From Acidobacteriaceae bacterium (lineage in GTDB: Bacteria > Acidobacteriota > Terriglobia > Terriglobales > Acidobacteriaceae): a DNA stretch of 64,000 bases. The position numbers were made by a program, and so were the translations under genes. Shown in pieces: positions 7,717 to 17,455 of the stretch. Every line of letters begins with the position of its first letter. Positions within the stretch are counted from its first letter, which is position 1. Location: NCBI GenBank assembly GCA_028283655.1, contig JAPWKE010000003.1, positions 1,426,001 through 1,490,000 on the forward strand, in the 5' to 3' direction. The notes beneath the pieces were generated by a model that searched no databases, was not told the origin of the DNA, and worked only from the letters and a program-made list of their open reading frames with translations.

Positions 7717-10263
7717 TTAGTGCTTTGCGAGCCAGAGATCCAGCGAGGCGTTCTGCTGCTGCCGAATCTGGATGCAGCTTTCGATGCCATGCATGGCCCG
7801 GGGGAGCGCCTGATTCGCCGCCTGGACATGATGTGTGGCGAAGAACTGCTCCACATCCTGCTTATCGGCTTCGCTGCAGAAGCCGCTTGTCGACGAGATG
7901 ATCTGAGGCCCGCTGAACATCGTAGAGAGCGCCATCACCTGATCCCAATGGCCCTTGATGAAAGCCCACGCCTGATGACGGGTGGAGGTGCGCTGCATCT
8001 GCAGCACCAGCATGACCCATGCGTCCTGTGAGCGAACCTTTCCGCTGACGGCGTAGTCCAGTGTGCGTGCGACCAACTGCGGGTTGGAGAAGTACGGCAG
8101 ATCGTAAAGCGCAGCCGTCTTCCTGGTTGGGTCGGTGGCGCTCTCTGCGACGGCAAAGACCTTGTCGTAGAAGTCCGCGTCCGCACGGCGAGCGGTTGCG
8201 GTGATCGCGGCCTCGGCCAGTTCAGGGTCAACGCTCTTATCGCCATCCAGCGAACGTTCGGCGAGGGCCTTCGCCTCTGTAAGCACGTTGGGATCACCTG
8301 CGGAGGTAAGGAGGTCGAAGAAGACGGCGTGAAGAAGCGACTGCTGCTCGGTCGGATGGGCCGGAAGTGGCCCAAGCTTTTCGTACTCCGGCGCAAAGGT
8401 TCGCACCGACCATTGACGGACCTTCTGGTCCTGCACGGGGTCGGCCACGCGACCTTCAACAACCTGCAGCACCTGTAGCATCTGCGCGAAGACCTGCGGA
8501 TCGCGCTCGTCACGCAGGGCACCAACGAGGTCCAGCAGATCGCCGATGTTCGCTACACCGGCACGCATCAGCGAGAGCCGATCGCCGAGCAGGTTGATGC
8601 GCTCTGTAGGCTTGAGAGAGGGGGCGGATGCGATTATCTCGGCCAATAGATCAGGCGAGTACTGCGTTCGATAGAAGCCAAGACCGTCGGCGTTGGCATT
8701 GATGGAAGCAGGTCGTGCGATGGTCTCTGAGCGCTTGCCGAAGCGTTGGCAAGGAACGCCCGTGAAGCATACCGGAATGGACCATAAGGCGTCTGACGGC
8801 GAGGCCTGCTGGCCAACGATAAGGCGTTGCTGCGAGAGCGTCACACGGCCGGGACCAGCCGACGTGATGGTCAGCAACGGCATTCCCGGTTGGTCGATGT
8901 AGCTGGACATGACTTTGTCCGCAGGCTTGCCGCTGCTTTCGGCCAATTGGTCCCAAAAGTCTTCGGCTGTTGCGTTCGCGTACTCATGCTTCTGGATGTA
9001 GGCGGAGACACCCTTGCGAAACGCTTCGGGGCCGACGTAATGCTCCATCATGTCGAGTACCGCGCCAGCCTTGCCGTAACTGATGACGTCGAACTGCTGC
9101 GTAATTTCGCCGGGCGTCTCGGCCCTGGCTCGAATCGCCCTGGTTGACGGGGTGGCGTCCACATCCATCGTGCGGTTCAGATCAAAGCCACGATCTTCGA
9201 GGATGGCGCGCTCTGGCTTCCACTCGGCCACGGCCTTGTACTCCATCCATGTGGCGAAGCCTTCGTTGAGCCAGACGTTGTCCCACCACTTCATGGTGAC
9301 GAGGTCGCCGAACCACTGGTGCGCCATCTCATGCGCGACGGTCAGGGCCACGTTGTCGAGGTCGCTGGCGGGTGCGGTCTTTGCATCGACCAGTAGTGAC
9401 GACTCGCGATAGGTGATGCAGCCCCAGTTCTCCATGGCTCCGGCTTCAAAGTCGGGAACGCCGATGAGATCGAGCTTGGGCAGAGGGTACTTCACGCCGA
9501 AGTAGTGGTTGTAGTAGCCGAGAAAGTGCTCGGCAGCTTTGAGCGCATAGCCAGTGTAGGCGAACTTGTCCGGCGTCGAGCAAACGCGGATCGCCACGCC
9601 TTCCGCCTCTCCGTCGCGACAGGCCCAGTCTCCAACCTGAAACGCGAGCAGGTAACTGCTCATGCGCGGTGTCCGGGCAAAGGTGACGGTGTGCGTTCCC
9701 TCTGCGGCGGGAAGGTCGCTGAGTACGTTTGTGTTGGAGATGACACTGTCCCCGGTGTCGACGGTAAGAGACAGGTCAAAGGTGGCTTTCATGGCCGGTT
9801 CGTCGAAGACAGGAAAGGCGCGGCGCGCGTCGGTTGGTTCAAACTGCGTGATGGCGTAGCTGCGGGTCTTTGTCTTCGAGAGATAGAAGCCGCGCAGCTT
9901 ATTGTCGAGCGTCCCGGCGAAGTGCAGTGAGAGAGTTACATCTCCTGCTGGAAGCGGCCTGGCGAAGTGCAGCGTTGCCTGCTGCTTTACCGTGTCATAG
10001 GTGACACTTCCCGGTTCCGAGCTGCCCTTTGCGGCGCTGGCAGAGATATCCGTCAGTTGCAGATCGACAGCGTTCAGCGTGACGTCGCTGGAAGCAGATT
10101 GCAGATGCAGAGCGACCGTCTCTTCGCCGGTGAACGTCGCGGAGTTCAAGTGAGGCGTGAGGTGCAGGGTGTAATGCTCGGGGAGAGCATTCCCGGGCAG
10201 ACGCTGGGCAAAAACAGGCGAGCACGCGAACACAAGAAGAGCGAGCGGCAGACAAGAGCGCAT
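7717..10263 (-). CDS. M1 family metalloaminopeptidase, 848 aa
   Basis: Secreted zinc aminopeptidase. Signal peptide at residues 1-19 (LPLALLVFACSPVFA), N-terminal beta domain, then the catalytic domain. The GAMENWG substrate-binding motif is present, and the zinc site is H311-E-M-A-H315 with E334 in NEGFA. A C-terminal helical ERAP1-like domain fills the rest. The length agrees with secreted M1 enzymes of the ERAP/aminopeptidase N type. It would trim N-terminal residues from peptides in the periplasm. It begins 28 bases after the broken ABC exporter gene on the same strand. Confidence 0.93.
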   Translation of the reverse strand: MRSCLPLALLVFACSPVFAQRLPGNALPEHYTLHLTPHLNSATFTGEETVALHLQSASSDVTLNAVDLQLTDISASAAKGSSEPGSVTYDTVKQQATLHFARPLPAGDVTLSLHFAGTLDNKLRGFYLSKTKTRSYAITQFEPTDARRAFPVFDEPAMKATFDLSLTVDTGDSVISNTNVLSDLPAAEGTHTVTFARTPRMSSYLLAFQVGDWACRDGEAEGVAIRVCSTPDKFAYTGYALKAAEHFLGYYNHYFGVKYPLPKLDLIGVPDFEAGAMENWGCITYRESSLLVDAKTAPASDLDNVALTVAHEMAHQWFGDLVTMKWWDNVWLNEGFATWMEYKAVAEWKPERAILEDRGFDLNRTMDVDATPSTRAIRARAETPGEITQQFDVISYGKAGAVLDMMEHYVGPEAFRKGVSAYIQKHEYANATAEDFWDQLAESSGKPADKVMSSYIDQPGMPLLTITSAGPGRVTLSQQRLIVGQQASPSDALWSIPVCFTGVPCQRFGKRSETIARPASINANADGLGFYRTQYSPDLLAEIIASAPSLKPTERINLLGDRLSLMRAGVANIGDLLDLVGALRDERDPQVFAQMLQVLQVVEGRVADPVQDQKVRQWSVRTFAPEYEKLGPLPAHPTEQQSLLHAVFFDLLTSAGDPNVLTEAKALAERSLDGDKSVDPELAEAAITATARRADADFYDKVFAVAESATDPTRKTAALYDLPYFSNPQLVARTLDYAVSGKVRSQDAWVMLVLQMQRTSTRHQAWAFIKGHWDQVMALSTMFSGPQIISSTSGFCSEADKQDVEQFFATHHVQAANQALPRAMHGIESCIQIRQQQNASLDLWLAKH

Positions 10264-10291
10264 ACAAGCAATTTACCTGTATGCGCTGTCC

Positions 10292-12191
10292 CTAGGCACC
10301 TGCGGTGTCGCCTTCACCCGGAGCAAGAAAGAGGTTCTTTTCCAGCCCGTGCTGACGGGTGTAGAGGTCGTGATAACGGCCCTGCAACGCATAAAGCTCG
10401 TCATGTGTGCCGCGTTCGAGAATTCGTCCCTGCTCGATGACGAGAATCTGGTCGGCCTTGCGGATCGTCGACAACCGATGCGCGATCACAAAAGTTGTAC
10501 GTCCGCGCATCAGATAATTCAGGCCTTCCTGAATCATCGCCTCGGACTCTGAGTCCAGCGAGCTGGTGGCTTCGTCGAGAATGAGGATGCGAGGGTCGGC
10601 CAGAATGGCCCGTGCGATGGAAAGGCGCTGACGCTGGCCGCCAGAGAGCTTTACGCCGCGTTCGCCTACGATCGTCTCGTAGCCTTCGGCAAAGCGAGTG
10701 GCAAACTCTTCGACACGAGCGATGCGGCAGGCCTCGAAGAAGTCCGCCTCTGAGGCGTCGGGACGCGAGAAGAGCACGTTGTCGCGAATGGTGCCGTCGA
10801 AAAGGAAGGTCTCCTGCAAGACGACGCCGAGTTGCTGGCGATATGAGCTGAGGCGGACGGTGGCGAGGTCCTGCCCATCGACCAGAACAGCGCCGCCACT
10901 GGCAAAGTGGAAGCCGCAGATCAGGCTGATGATGGTCGATTTGCCGGAGCCGCTCGAACCGACGAGCGCCGTTACCGTTCCTGGCTTGGCTTCGAAGGTA
11001 ATGTCGTGCAACACGGGCTTGTCTTCGACGTACGAGAAGTCGACGTGTTCGAACTGTACGTCTCCGACAAGTTCACCCACGATGTTTCGCTGCTCGGGAT
11101 TGGCGTCTTCGGCGATCTCGCCGAGGACTTCGCGTGTGCGATCCAGTCCGGCCATCGCCTCCGTGAGTTGCGTGCCGATGTTGACCAACTGCACCAGCGG
11201 CGCGGTCATGAAGGCGAGAAACATGACGTAGGAGAAGTATCCGCCGGGGGTCAGTTTCCCGGCCGCGTTGGCGTGTGCACCCATCCACATGACGACGGCC
11301 CCGACGACGCCGAGAATGGCGGTCGAAGAGAGTGTCATCAGGCTTTGCGCCGTCAACGAGCTGATCACGTTGTTCAGCAGACGATCGACGCCACCGGAGA
11401 AGACGCGCGACTCGCTGGCTTCGGCGTGGTAGCCCTTGACGACACGCACGCCGCCCAGCGACTCGGTCAGGCGCCCAGTTACTTCTGCGTTGATCGCGGG
11501 CACGCTCACGGAAGATCGGGCGAATGGTCTTGAACGCACGCTGCACCACGGCGGCAAAGACCGCCATGATAAGGAACGTCACCAGCGTCATGCCGACGCT
11601 CTGGCGAATGAGATAGATGAACGCGAAGATCGCGGTGAGGACGCCGCCGACGAAGTCGACGATGCCGGTTCCGATGATGTTTCGCACGCCTTCGACATCC
11701 GTCATGATGCGGGCAACGAGTGTGCCGGTGCGGTTCTCATCGTAGAAGCTGACGGGCAGGCGACCGATGTGGTCCTGCACCTTGACGCGCAGCTCTGCGA
11801 TGAGCCGTTGACCGGCTTTCGAGAGTAGCTGAGTCAGCGAGTAGGAGGTGATGCCCTGCACCAGAGTCGCTAGCATAACGACGCCCACAACCCAGGGCAG
11901 TTCACTCATGCGCTTCTGGATGAAGACAACGTCGATCAGCGGCTTGAAGCTTGCAGGCAGCACAAGCGAGCAGGCGCGATTGACCACCATCAGAAAGAAG
12001 GAGCCGAGCAGCAGCCAGCGACGCGGCTTTACAAGCGACCAGATCTCCGGCCACACGTCGCGAAGCTTCGGTTTCGGTCTTTGCTTGGTAAGCTCTGCTG
12101 TCACAGCCCGTCCTGTTCCTCGTGAAGGCCTGTCGGCACCCATGCCGCTGCCCCGTCCCATACCGCCACCGTGCCCGGAGAATCCACCCAC
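10292..12191 (-). pseudogene. ABC exporter (fused permease-ATPase) with a frameshift
   Basis: Two overlapping frames together make one MsbA-like half transporter. The 5' frame (12191 to about 11500) gives a Gly/Met-rich N-terminus and most of the transmembrane domain, up to IRPIFRER. The 3' frame resumes at INAEVTGRLTESLGG and continues through the last membrane helices and the complete ATPase: Walker A GSSGSGKST, signature LSGGQRQR, Walker B ILILDEATSSLD. Between cgt (R) and atc (I) there are seven bases where six would keep frame. One extra base in the CCC run (plus-strand GGG at 11498-11500) explains it. It is either a real pseudogene or a sequencing error; both halves otherwise look well preserved. 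Confidence 0.85.
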
Positions 12192-12193
12192 GG

Positions 12194-12583
12194 TTAGACG
12201 AGCCTTTCGCGGCGGGCAGCAATGAAGCTACGCACGCAGAGAGCTGTAAAGATGAAGCAGAGGGCTGCCATCGCAAGCTCTTCCTGCACAGCAACAGCCT
12301 TCGTTGCCGTCAAAGCGACGCCGGAGCTGTGCGCATGAACCAGAGCGCTGATGCCGCGAATCGCCGGGAAGAGGAAGCCGAGCAGGCTGACGGTTACGCC
12401 GATATGCATCCACAACATGCGCTGCCTGGCGTTCTCTGAGTTTGCGAGGACGCCGCAAACGATCAACACGATACCGAACCAGGTGGGGATGAGGGCTGTC
12501 TTGTGCGCGTTTCCTGTCGCGACAAAGTACGCCACGCCGAGAATTGCCAGTAGTACACCGAAAATCATTGCCAATCTTGCCAT
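12194..12583 (-). CDS. Small four-helix membrane protein, 129 aa
   Basis: Integral membrane protein of unknown function with about four hydrophobic helices (AMIFGVLLAILGVAYFVATG; PTWFGIVLIVCGVLAN; MLWMHIGVTVSLLGFLFPAI; LAMAALCFIFTALCVRSFIAA) and a basic C-terminus. It lies between the SCO lipoprotein gene (12-bp gap) and the ABC exporter (2-bp gap), so the three are very likely one operon. It resembles uncharacterised small membrane proteins common in acidobacteria; I cannot name a function. Confidence 0.75.
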   Translation of the reverse strand: MARLAMIFGVLLAILGVAYFVATGNAHKTALIPTWFGIVLIVCGVLANSENARQRMLWMHIGVTVSLLGFLFPAIRGISALVHAHSSGVALTATKAVAVQEELAMAALCFIFTALCVRSFIAARRERLV

Positions 12584-12595
12584 CGTTCTCTCCTC

Positions 12596-13492
12596 TTACT
12601 TTGCGGCTTTTTCAATGGCAGCCAGTACGTCCTTTACCTGCCAGTCATTGGTCGGGTAGAACGCGATAACTTTTCCATCTTTGCCGATCACTACAGTTGC
12701 CAGGGAGTGGGCTAACGTGCCGTTCTCTCCCGGGGTGACACCTACAGCAAACCACTTCTCTACATCCAGAAGATCCTTCTGGGAAGGCGCTGCAAAATCC
12801 CAATGTGCAAAGGTCTCGTTAGTGTACTTACCCGTCACGCCACCGCCATAGCTTTTCAGCACTTTGGGCGTGTCGTACGAGGGGTCAAAGCTGATGCTTA
12901 GCAGGTGGGTATGAGCGTAAAGGTCGGGGTCTTTTGCCAGGGCAGCGTCGATCTGGGCGAAGTTACGGCTCATGCGCGGGCAGTAATCCGAAAGCTGGCA
13001 GCGGGTATAGATAAACGTGAGCGCGATGGCTTTGCCACGGAAGGAGTCCAGAGAGATGGTCTTGCCGGACTGGTTCAGCAGCTTGAAGTTCGGCACGACC
13101 TCGCCTGCGGTGGGCGTGTGATAGACCACAGGTGGCTTGTAGTCCGGACGGGCCTGCGCGATAACGACAACGTCATGCAGACGAAGGTGGATAGGGCCTG
13201 CATCGTCGCGGTCGTTCAGCAGCGTGGCGGTAATGCGGTCGCCTGGATGAACCTCTCCCATCACGGCGGGATCGTCAACGTGATAGGGCATGGCCATGGC
13301 TTCCATAAAGCCTGGAATCTCTTCCCCATCGAGCGTGATCTCGTTGGAACCGGGGTTCAGGCTCATGACCTTGCCTCGAACCAGGTGGCTTTCCGGAGCC
13401 GCAGGCTTGGCTGGCTTACGGCAACCTACCGCTGCCAACGAGAGCAGCACACTAAGGAATCCAGCAACCCACAACTTTGATCCGTTTCTCAT
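12596..13492 (-). CDS. SCO1/SenC-family lipoprotein with CusF-like copper domain, 298 aa
   Basis: Lipoprotein: hydrophobic signal with cysteine C24 in a LAAVGC lipobox. Residues about 37-115 form a CusF-like copper-binding OB domain (LVRGKVMSLNPGSNEITLDG; GFMEAMAMPYHV, methionine-rich). Residues about 130-298 are a thioredoxin-fold SCO domain. The copper/redox cysteines are C165 and C171, spaced CX5C rather than the textbook CX3C, and a late histidine occurs in GTLAHSLA. The likely role is copper delivery to the CuA site of cytochrome c oxidase or periplasmic copper handling. It heads the operon with a small membrane protein and an ABC exporter. Confidence 0.88.
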   Translation of the reverse strand: MRNGSKLWVAGFLSVLLSLAAVGCRKPAKPAAPESHLVRGKVMSLNPGSNEITLDGEEIPGFMEAMAMPYHVDDPAVMGEVHPGDRITATLLNDRDDAGPIHLRLHDVVVIAQARPDYKPPVVYHTPTAGEVVPNFKLLNQSGKTISLDSFRGKAIALTFIYTRCQLSDYCPRMSRNFAQIDAALAKDPDLYAHTHLLSISFDPSYDTPKVLKSYGGGVTGKYTNETFAHWDFAAPSQKDLLDVEKWFAVGVTPGENGTLAHSLATVVIGKDGKVIAFYPTNDWQVKDVLAAIEKAAK

Positions 13493-13565
13493 ACCATGTT
13501 CAGTCTCTCACCATTGCCCAGGCAACGGGCAGCCGTGCTAGCATCTCAGCCAACGACCCTCCCCC

Positions 13566-14759
13566 ATGAATCCCCCTGAACAGCGCACGGAAACCTACGA
13601 TCGCGTCGATGGCCCAACGACACCGTGGCTGGCGGTCGGCTTTGTTCTTGCGGGTCTAGGCACCGCCTTACTTGGCCCCATCCTGCCCTACCTGGCGCAT
13701 CAGTGGCACCTTTCGGACGCTACCAGCGGCGCGCTCTTCTTTGCCAAGTTCGTGGGCGCCTTTCTCGGTGGAGCCTCGGTGGCGCGGCGTCTGCGACTCA
13801 GCATCTTCCTCGGCGCCGTACTCGGTTGTGTGGGCTTTGGCACCTTTGCCCTTGCCTCCGGCCCGATGCTCGGCGGAGCGCTGCTCTTCGTCGGCGGCTT
13901 TGGCCTTGGGCAGATTATTGCGGCCACCAATATTCTTGCGGGACGTCGCTACGAAGAGCACACGGGATCGGCACTCGCTTCGTTGAACTTTTTCTGGAGC
14001 CTTGGCGCTGTCGTCACGGGCGTTCTGGCGGGTATCACGGTTCCGCGCTTCGGACTTCGCATGCCGCTCTTCGTGCTCGCTGCGCTCTTCCTTGCAGCCG
14101 GGTCCGGCGGGTGGTTCAGCACACAGAAGGCGCAGGCAAAGCAGAGCAAGGTGGTGCTGCAACCTTTAGAGACGGGGGCCTTTGTTCGCTTTGCGTTGCT
14201 GCTTTTTCTCTATGGCGGCCTGGAAACGTGCCTCACGAGCTGGCTCACCACCTTCAGCCTGCGCTTTACCGACGCTCATCTGCTGAATGAGCAATCAGCC
14301 GTTGTCCTCTTCTGGAGCGCGCTCACGGCGGGCCGACTGCTCGCCAGCCTGTTGCTCCGCTGGTGGTCAGAACGCTCGGTACAGATTGGCTCGATGCTCC
14401 TAGGGGCCTTGCTGGTCGTTGCCGTCTCGCTGTCCCATAGCTCGCTTACGCTCTCCGCCGAGTGCATCGCGTTGGGGTTGGTGCTTGCACCGTACTTTCC
14501 TGCGGTCTTCGGAACGCTGATGCGGCTCAACCCGTCTGCTCGCAGCGCAGGGATGATTCTTGCGGTCTCTGGCCTGGGAGCCGCTCTTTTCCCCTGGTTG
14601 ATGGGGCTGGTTTCGACCGCGACAGGATCGCTGCGCATCGCCATGCTCCTACCGGCAGCGATCGCGCTCGTGATGCTGGCGTTGAACTGGATCGGGCAGG
14701 CTGCGACCAGCATCACAATACCCACAGGCGAAGCTGAGGCGAACGTCGTATCCTCATAG
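13566..14759 (+). CDS. MFS transporter, 397 aa
   Basis: Twelve-helix major facilitator superfamily permease. Helices alternate along the full length, with a typical small-residue helix near 95-120 (LGGALLFVGGFGLGQIIAAT) and a central hydrophilic loop around TQKAQAKQSKVVLQ. No drug-pump signature is obvious; the shape is similar to FucP/NarK-like sugar or metabolite carriers, but the substrate cannot be assigned. It ends 5 bases before the AddB-type nuclease gene, so they may share a transcript. Confidence 0.8.
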   Translation: MNPPEQRTETYDRVDGPTTPWLAVGFVLAGLGTALLGPILPYLAHQWHLSDATSGALFFAKFVGAFLGGASVARRLRLSIFLGAVLGCVGFGTFALASGPMLGGALLFVGGFGLGQIIAATNILAGRRYEEHTGSALASLNFFWSLGAVVTGVLAGITVPRFGLRMPLFVLAALFLAAGSGGWFSTQKAQAKQSKVVLQPLETGAFVRFALLLFLYGGLETCLTSWLTTFSLRFTDAHLLNEQSAVVLFWSALTAGRLLASLLLRWWSERSVQIGSMLLGALLVVAVSLSHSSLTLSAECIALGLVLAPYFPAVFGTLMRLNPSARSAGMILAVSGLGAALFPWLMGLVSTATGSLRIAMLLPAAIALVMLALNWIGQAATSITIPTGEAEANVVSS

Positions 14760-14764
14760 GCAGT

Positions 14765-17455
14765 ATGCCGCCACGCCCTGTCACCCTAGACGAAGCACTC
14801 GCGCTGTTGGCCCAGAAGGCTGTGGTGCTGCTGCCAACGGCCCGTTCGGCCGCGGCACTTCGACAGGCGTTCCAGGAGGCCCAGGCGGCAGCAGGCAAAA
14901 CGCTATGGGAGCCGCCTGCGATCTACGACTGGCGGTCCTGGCTGAGTTCCCTCTTTGCCGAGTTGCTGGTTGAAGGGTATGAAGACCGGCTGTTGCTGAA
15001 CGCAGCCCAGGAACACAGTCTGTGGCGCGACATTGTTCTGGCTGATCCTGACCACTCCGCTCTTGCGCCGGAGGATGCTCTTGCGAACCTGGCGAGCTCC
15101 GCCTTCGCGCTTGCCTCGGCGTGGACGTTCGAAACACGCCTGAAGGCTACCGCTGGAACCCATGATGCAAAGGTCTTCGCAGCGTGGGCTGAGCTGTTTG
15201 CGAAGCAGGCGCAGCGCGACCGCTTTCTTTCCGCTTCGCAGCTTGAGCGTGCGCTGACGGAGCATCTCGCGCAGCACCACGTCCCTTTGCTGAAGAGGCT
15301 TTACCTTCTCGGCTTTGGGGAGCATCCCCCCGCAGCGCAAGAACTGCTTGCAGCCTTTGAGGCAGCAGGCACACGTCTTGTTGACCTGGAGTGGAAAGCC
15401 AGCACCGGACCGCAACATGCGACCACAGAACTGCCCGACGAGCGGATGGAAGCCCGTGTGGCTCTTCGCTGGCTTCGGCAGCAGATGATGGAACAGCCGC
15501 TGGCACGCGCAGCGTTGCTTATTCCGGAGCTTGCTACGGAGCGCGTGAATCTTGAGCCTCTACTGCGCGAGGTGCTGACGCCGGAGTTGCAGGACATCCG
15601 CCAGGACCTTGCAGCGGCGCCGTGGGAGTTTTCCAGCGGAACACCGCTGGCCAGCCAGGCGCTCGCTTCCGATGCGCTGCTTCTTCTTCAGTGGCTGCGA
15701 GGAGCTCTCAGCCTCGATCGCCTGTCCGTCCTGCTGCTTTCGCCCTACACGGCACTCGCCAAGAACCCTGATGCCGCTGCTCGTTTCGACAACTATGCCG
15801 TCAAGGCGAGGCCTCTGCTCCGCCCCGAGATGGACCTTGCAGCGGTGCTTGACCTGGCACGCAAACGTGTCCCGGACAGCGACCTTGTCGAGTGGGTTGC
15901 AGCTCTGGCAGAGGTCTCGATTCAACTGCGGGCTCTCGCGCCGCGCCGCACGTATGCGGATTGGGTCGAGACCATTCACCTTGCATTGCGGACGGCGGGA
16001 TGGCCCGGACCACGCCCCCTGAGTGCAAGCGAAACGGAGCTGCACGCAACATTTGGGAGCGTGCTCGACCTGCTCGTAACGCTGGATGTCCATGGCTCTC
16101 GTGTGACGTTCTCCGAGTGCCTCTCGGAGCTGGGTCGGCTCTGTTCGCAAACCTCAGCGCCCGAAAATACACGAGGTCGCCTGAAGGTTTTGTCACCGGA
16201 AGCTGCCGCAGGAATGGCGTTCGACTTCGCCGTTTTCCTGCGCGCAACCGACAACAATCTGCCGCATATGCCACGCGCGAATCCGCTGCTGGATCGCGCG
16301 GCGCAACGTTCGCTGCGGATGCCTGGAACGAATCCTGAAGCGGACGCCGAGCGGGCCCAACGCCAGTTTTCGAGCCTGTGTTTGAGTGTCAGCAAGATGC
16401 TTTTTACACATGCGGCAGAGTCTGGCGAAGGCAAGCTGCGCGCTTCTGGCTGGATTGCGGATCTCCCCACACTTGCGGCCAGCAATCTGCTGCAACCCGA
16501 AGCGGCGGTAGAACCGCTTCGCCTGGAAGACGTTCCTGAAGACACGGCTTTACCGCCTTTGCCTTCGCGGGAAATTTCGGGTGGGGCCCGTGTGCTCAGG
16601 CTGCAGGCGGCCTGTGGCTTTCAGGCATTTGCGGAGATCCGCCTCGGCGGCCGTGAAGCACGGGTTCAGGACGCAGGCTTCGACGCTATCGAGAGCGGAA
16701 ACACGCTGCACAACGCGCTGGACTTCTTCTGGAAACAGATGAAGTCGCAGCAGGCTCTGCGCGACGCCACCGACCTGCAGCGGAAAGAGTTGCTCGAAGC
16801 GGCTGTCGATCACGCGCTTGCCCGCATTCTTTCCACCAACAATAGCTGGGATGCGGCTTACCTCTCGGTACAGCGCGAGCAGATGCTTACGCTGCTGTGG
16901 GTGTGGCTTGGGCGCGAGTTGGAGCGCGGACCGTTTGAGGTTGTCGGGAGCGAGCACGATCAACTCGCCACCATTGGACCGCTGGAGTTGAAGCTGCGTA
17001 TGGATCGCATCGACCGTTTGCCAGATGGAGGGCTAGTCTATGTCGACTACAAGACCGGTGCGGCGGCCAGGCCAGCAGCTTGGCAGGGCGACCGACCCGA
17101 CGATCCGCAGCTTCCTCTGTATGCTCTGCAAGGCGAGCCCACGGAGTTGCGTGCGCTGACCTTTGCCAAGCTGCGGCTCGGCGAAGAGATGAAGTGGGAT
17201 GGCTGGCAGGCCGAGGAGGGCATCCTTCCGCAAAAACGACCGCAACAGGTTGACCTGGAACAGGCGGCGGAAGAGTGGAAGCGTGTGCTGGAGTCGCTGG
17301 CGGAGGACTTTGCGGCGGGCCTGAACACGGTTTCGCCGAAGAACTACGCTATCAACTGCCAACACTGCGCGCAACGGTTGCTCTGCCGCGTCGACGCCAA
17401 TGCTCTGCTGCAGTCGCTGGAAGAAGAGCAAGAGGAGGGTGCAGGCGATGTCTAA
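14765..17455 (+). CDS. addB: AddB-like PD-(D/E)XK nuclease subunit, 896 aa
   Basis: Partner subunit of a double-strand-break resection complex. The N-terminal helicase-like region lacks a Walker A motif (VVLLPTARSAAALRQAF in its place), as expected for a non-translocating AddB-type subunit. The C-terminus has a PD-(D/E)XK nuclease core with GLVYVDYKTG. A four-cysteine iron-sulfur pattern is visible: one Cys in LQAACGFQAFAE before the nuclease core and CQHCAQRLLC after it. The next gene, an AddA-type helicase, overlaps its 3' end by 8 bases. At 896 aa it is shorter than Bacillus AddB and close to the alternative type found in proteobacteria and acidobacteria. Confidence 0.85.
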   Translation: MPPRPVTLDEALALLAQKAVVLLPTARSAAALRQAFQEAQAAAGKTLWEPPAIYDWRSWLSSLFAELLVEGYEDRLLLNAAQEHSLWRDIVLADPDHSALAPEDALANLASSAFALASAWTFETRLKATAGTHDAKVFAAWAELFAKQAQRDRFLSASQLERALTEHLAQHHVPLLKRLYLLGFGEHPPAAQELLAAFEAAGTRLVDLEWKASTGPQHATTELPDERMEARVALRWLRQQMMEQPLARAALLIPELATERVNLEPLLREVLTPELQDIRQDLAAAPWEFSSGTPLASQALASDALLLLQWLRGALSLDRLSVLLLSPYTALAKNPDAAARFDNYAVKARPLLRPEMDLAAVLDLARKRVPDSDLVEWVAALAEVSIQLRALAPRRTYADWVETIHLALRTAGWPGPRPLSASETELHATFGSVLDLLVTLDVHGSRVTFSECLSELGRLCSQTSAPENTRGRLKVLSPEAAAGMAFDFAVFLRATDNNLPHMPRANPLLDRAAQRSLRMPGTNPEADAERAQRQFSSLCLSVSKMLFTHAAESGEGKLRASGWIADLPTLAASNLLQPEAAVEPLRLEDVPEDTALPPLPSREISGGARVLRLQAACGFQAFAEIRLGGREARVQDAGFDAIESGNTLHNALDFFWKQMKSQQALRDATDLQRKELLEAAVDHALARILSTNNSWDAAYLSVQREQMLTLLWVWLGRELERGPFEVVGSEHDQLATIGPLELKLRMDRIDRLPDGGLVYVDYKTGAAARPAAWQGDRPDDPQLPLYALQGEPTELRALTFAKLRLGEEMKWDGWQAEEGILPQKRPQQVDLEQAAEEWKRVLESLAEDFAAGLNTVSPKNYAINCQHCAQRLLCRVDANALLQSLEEEQEEGAGDV

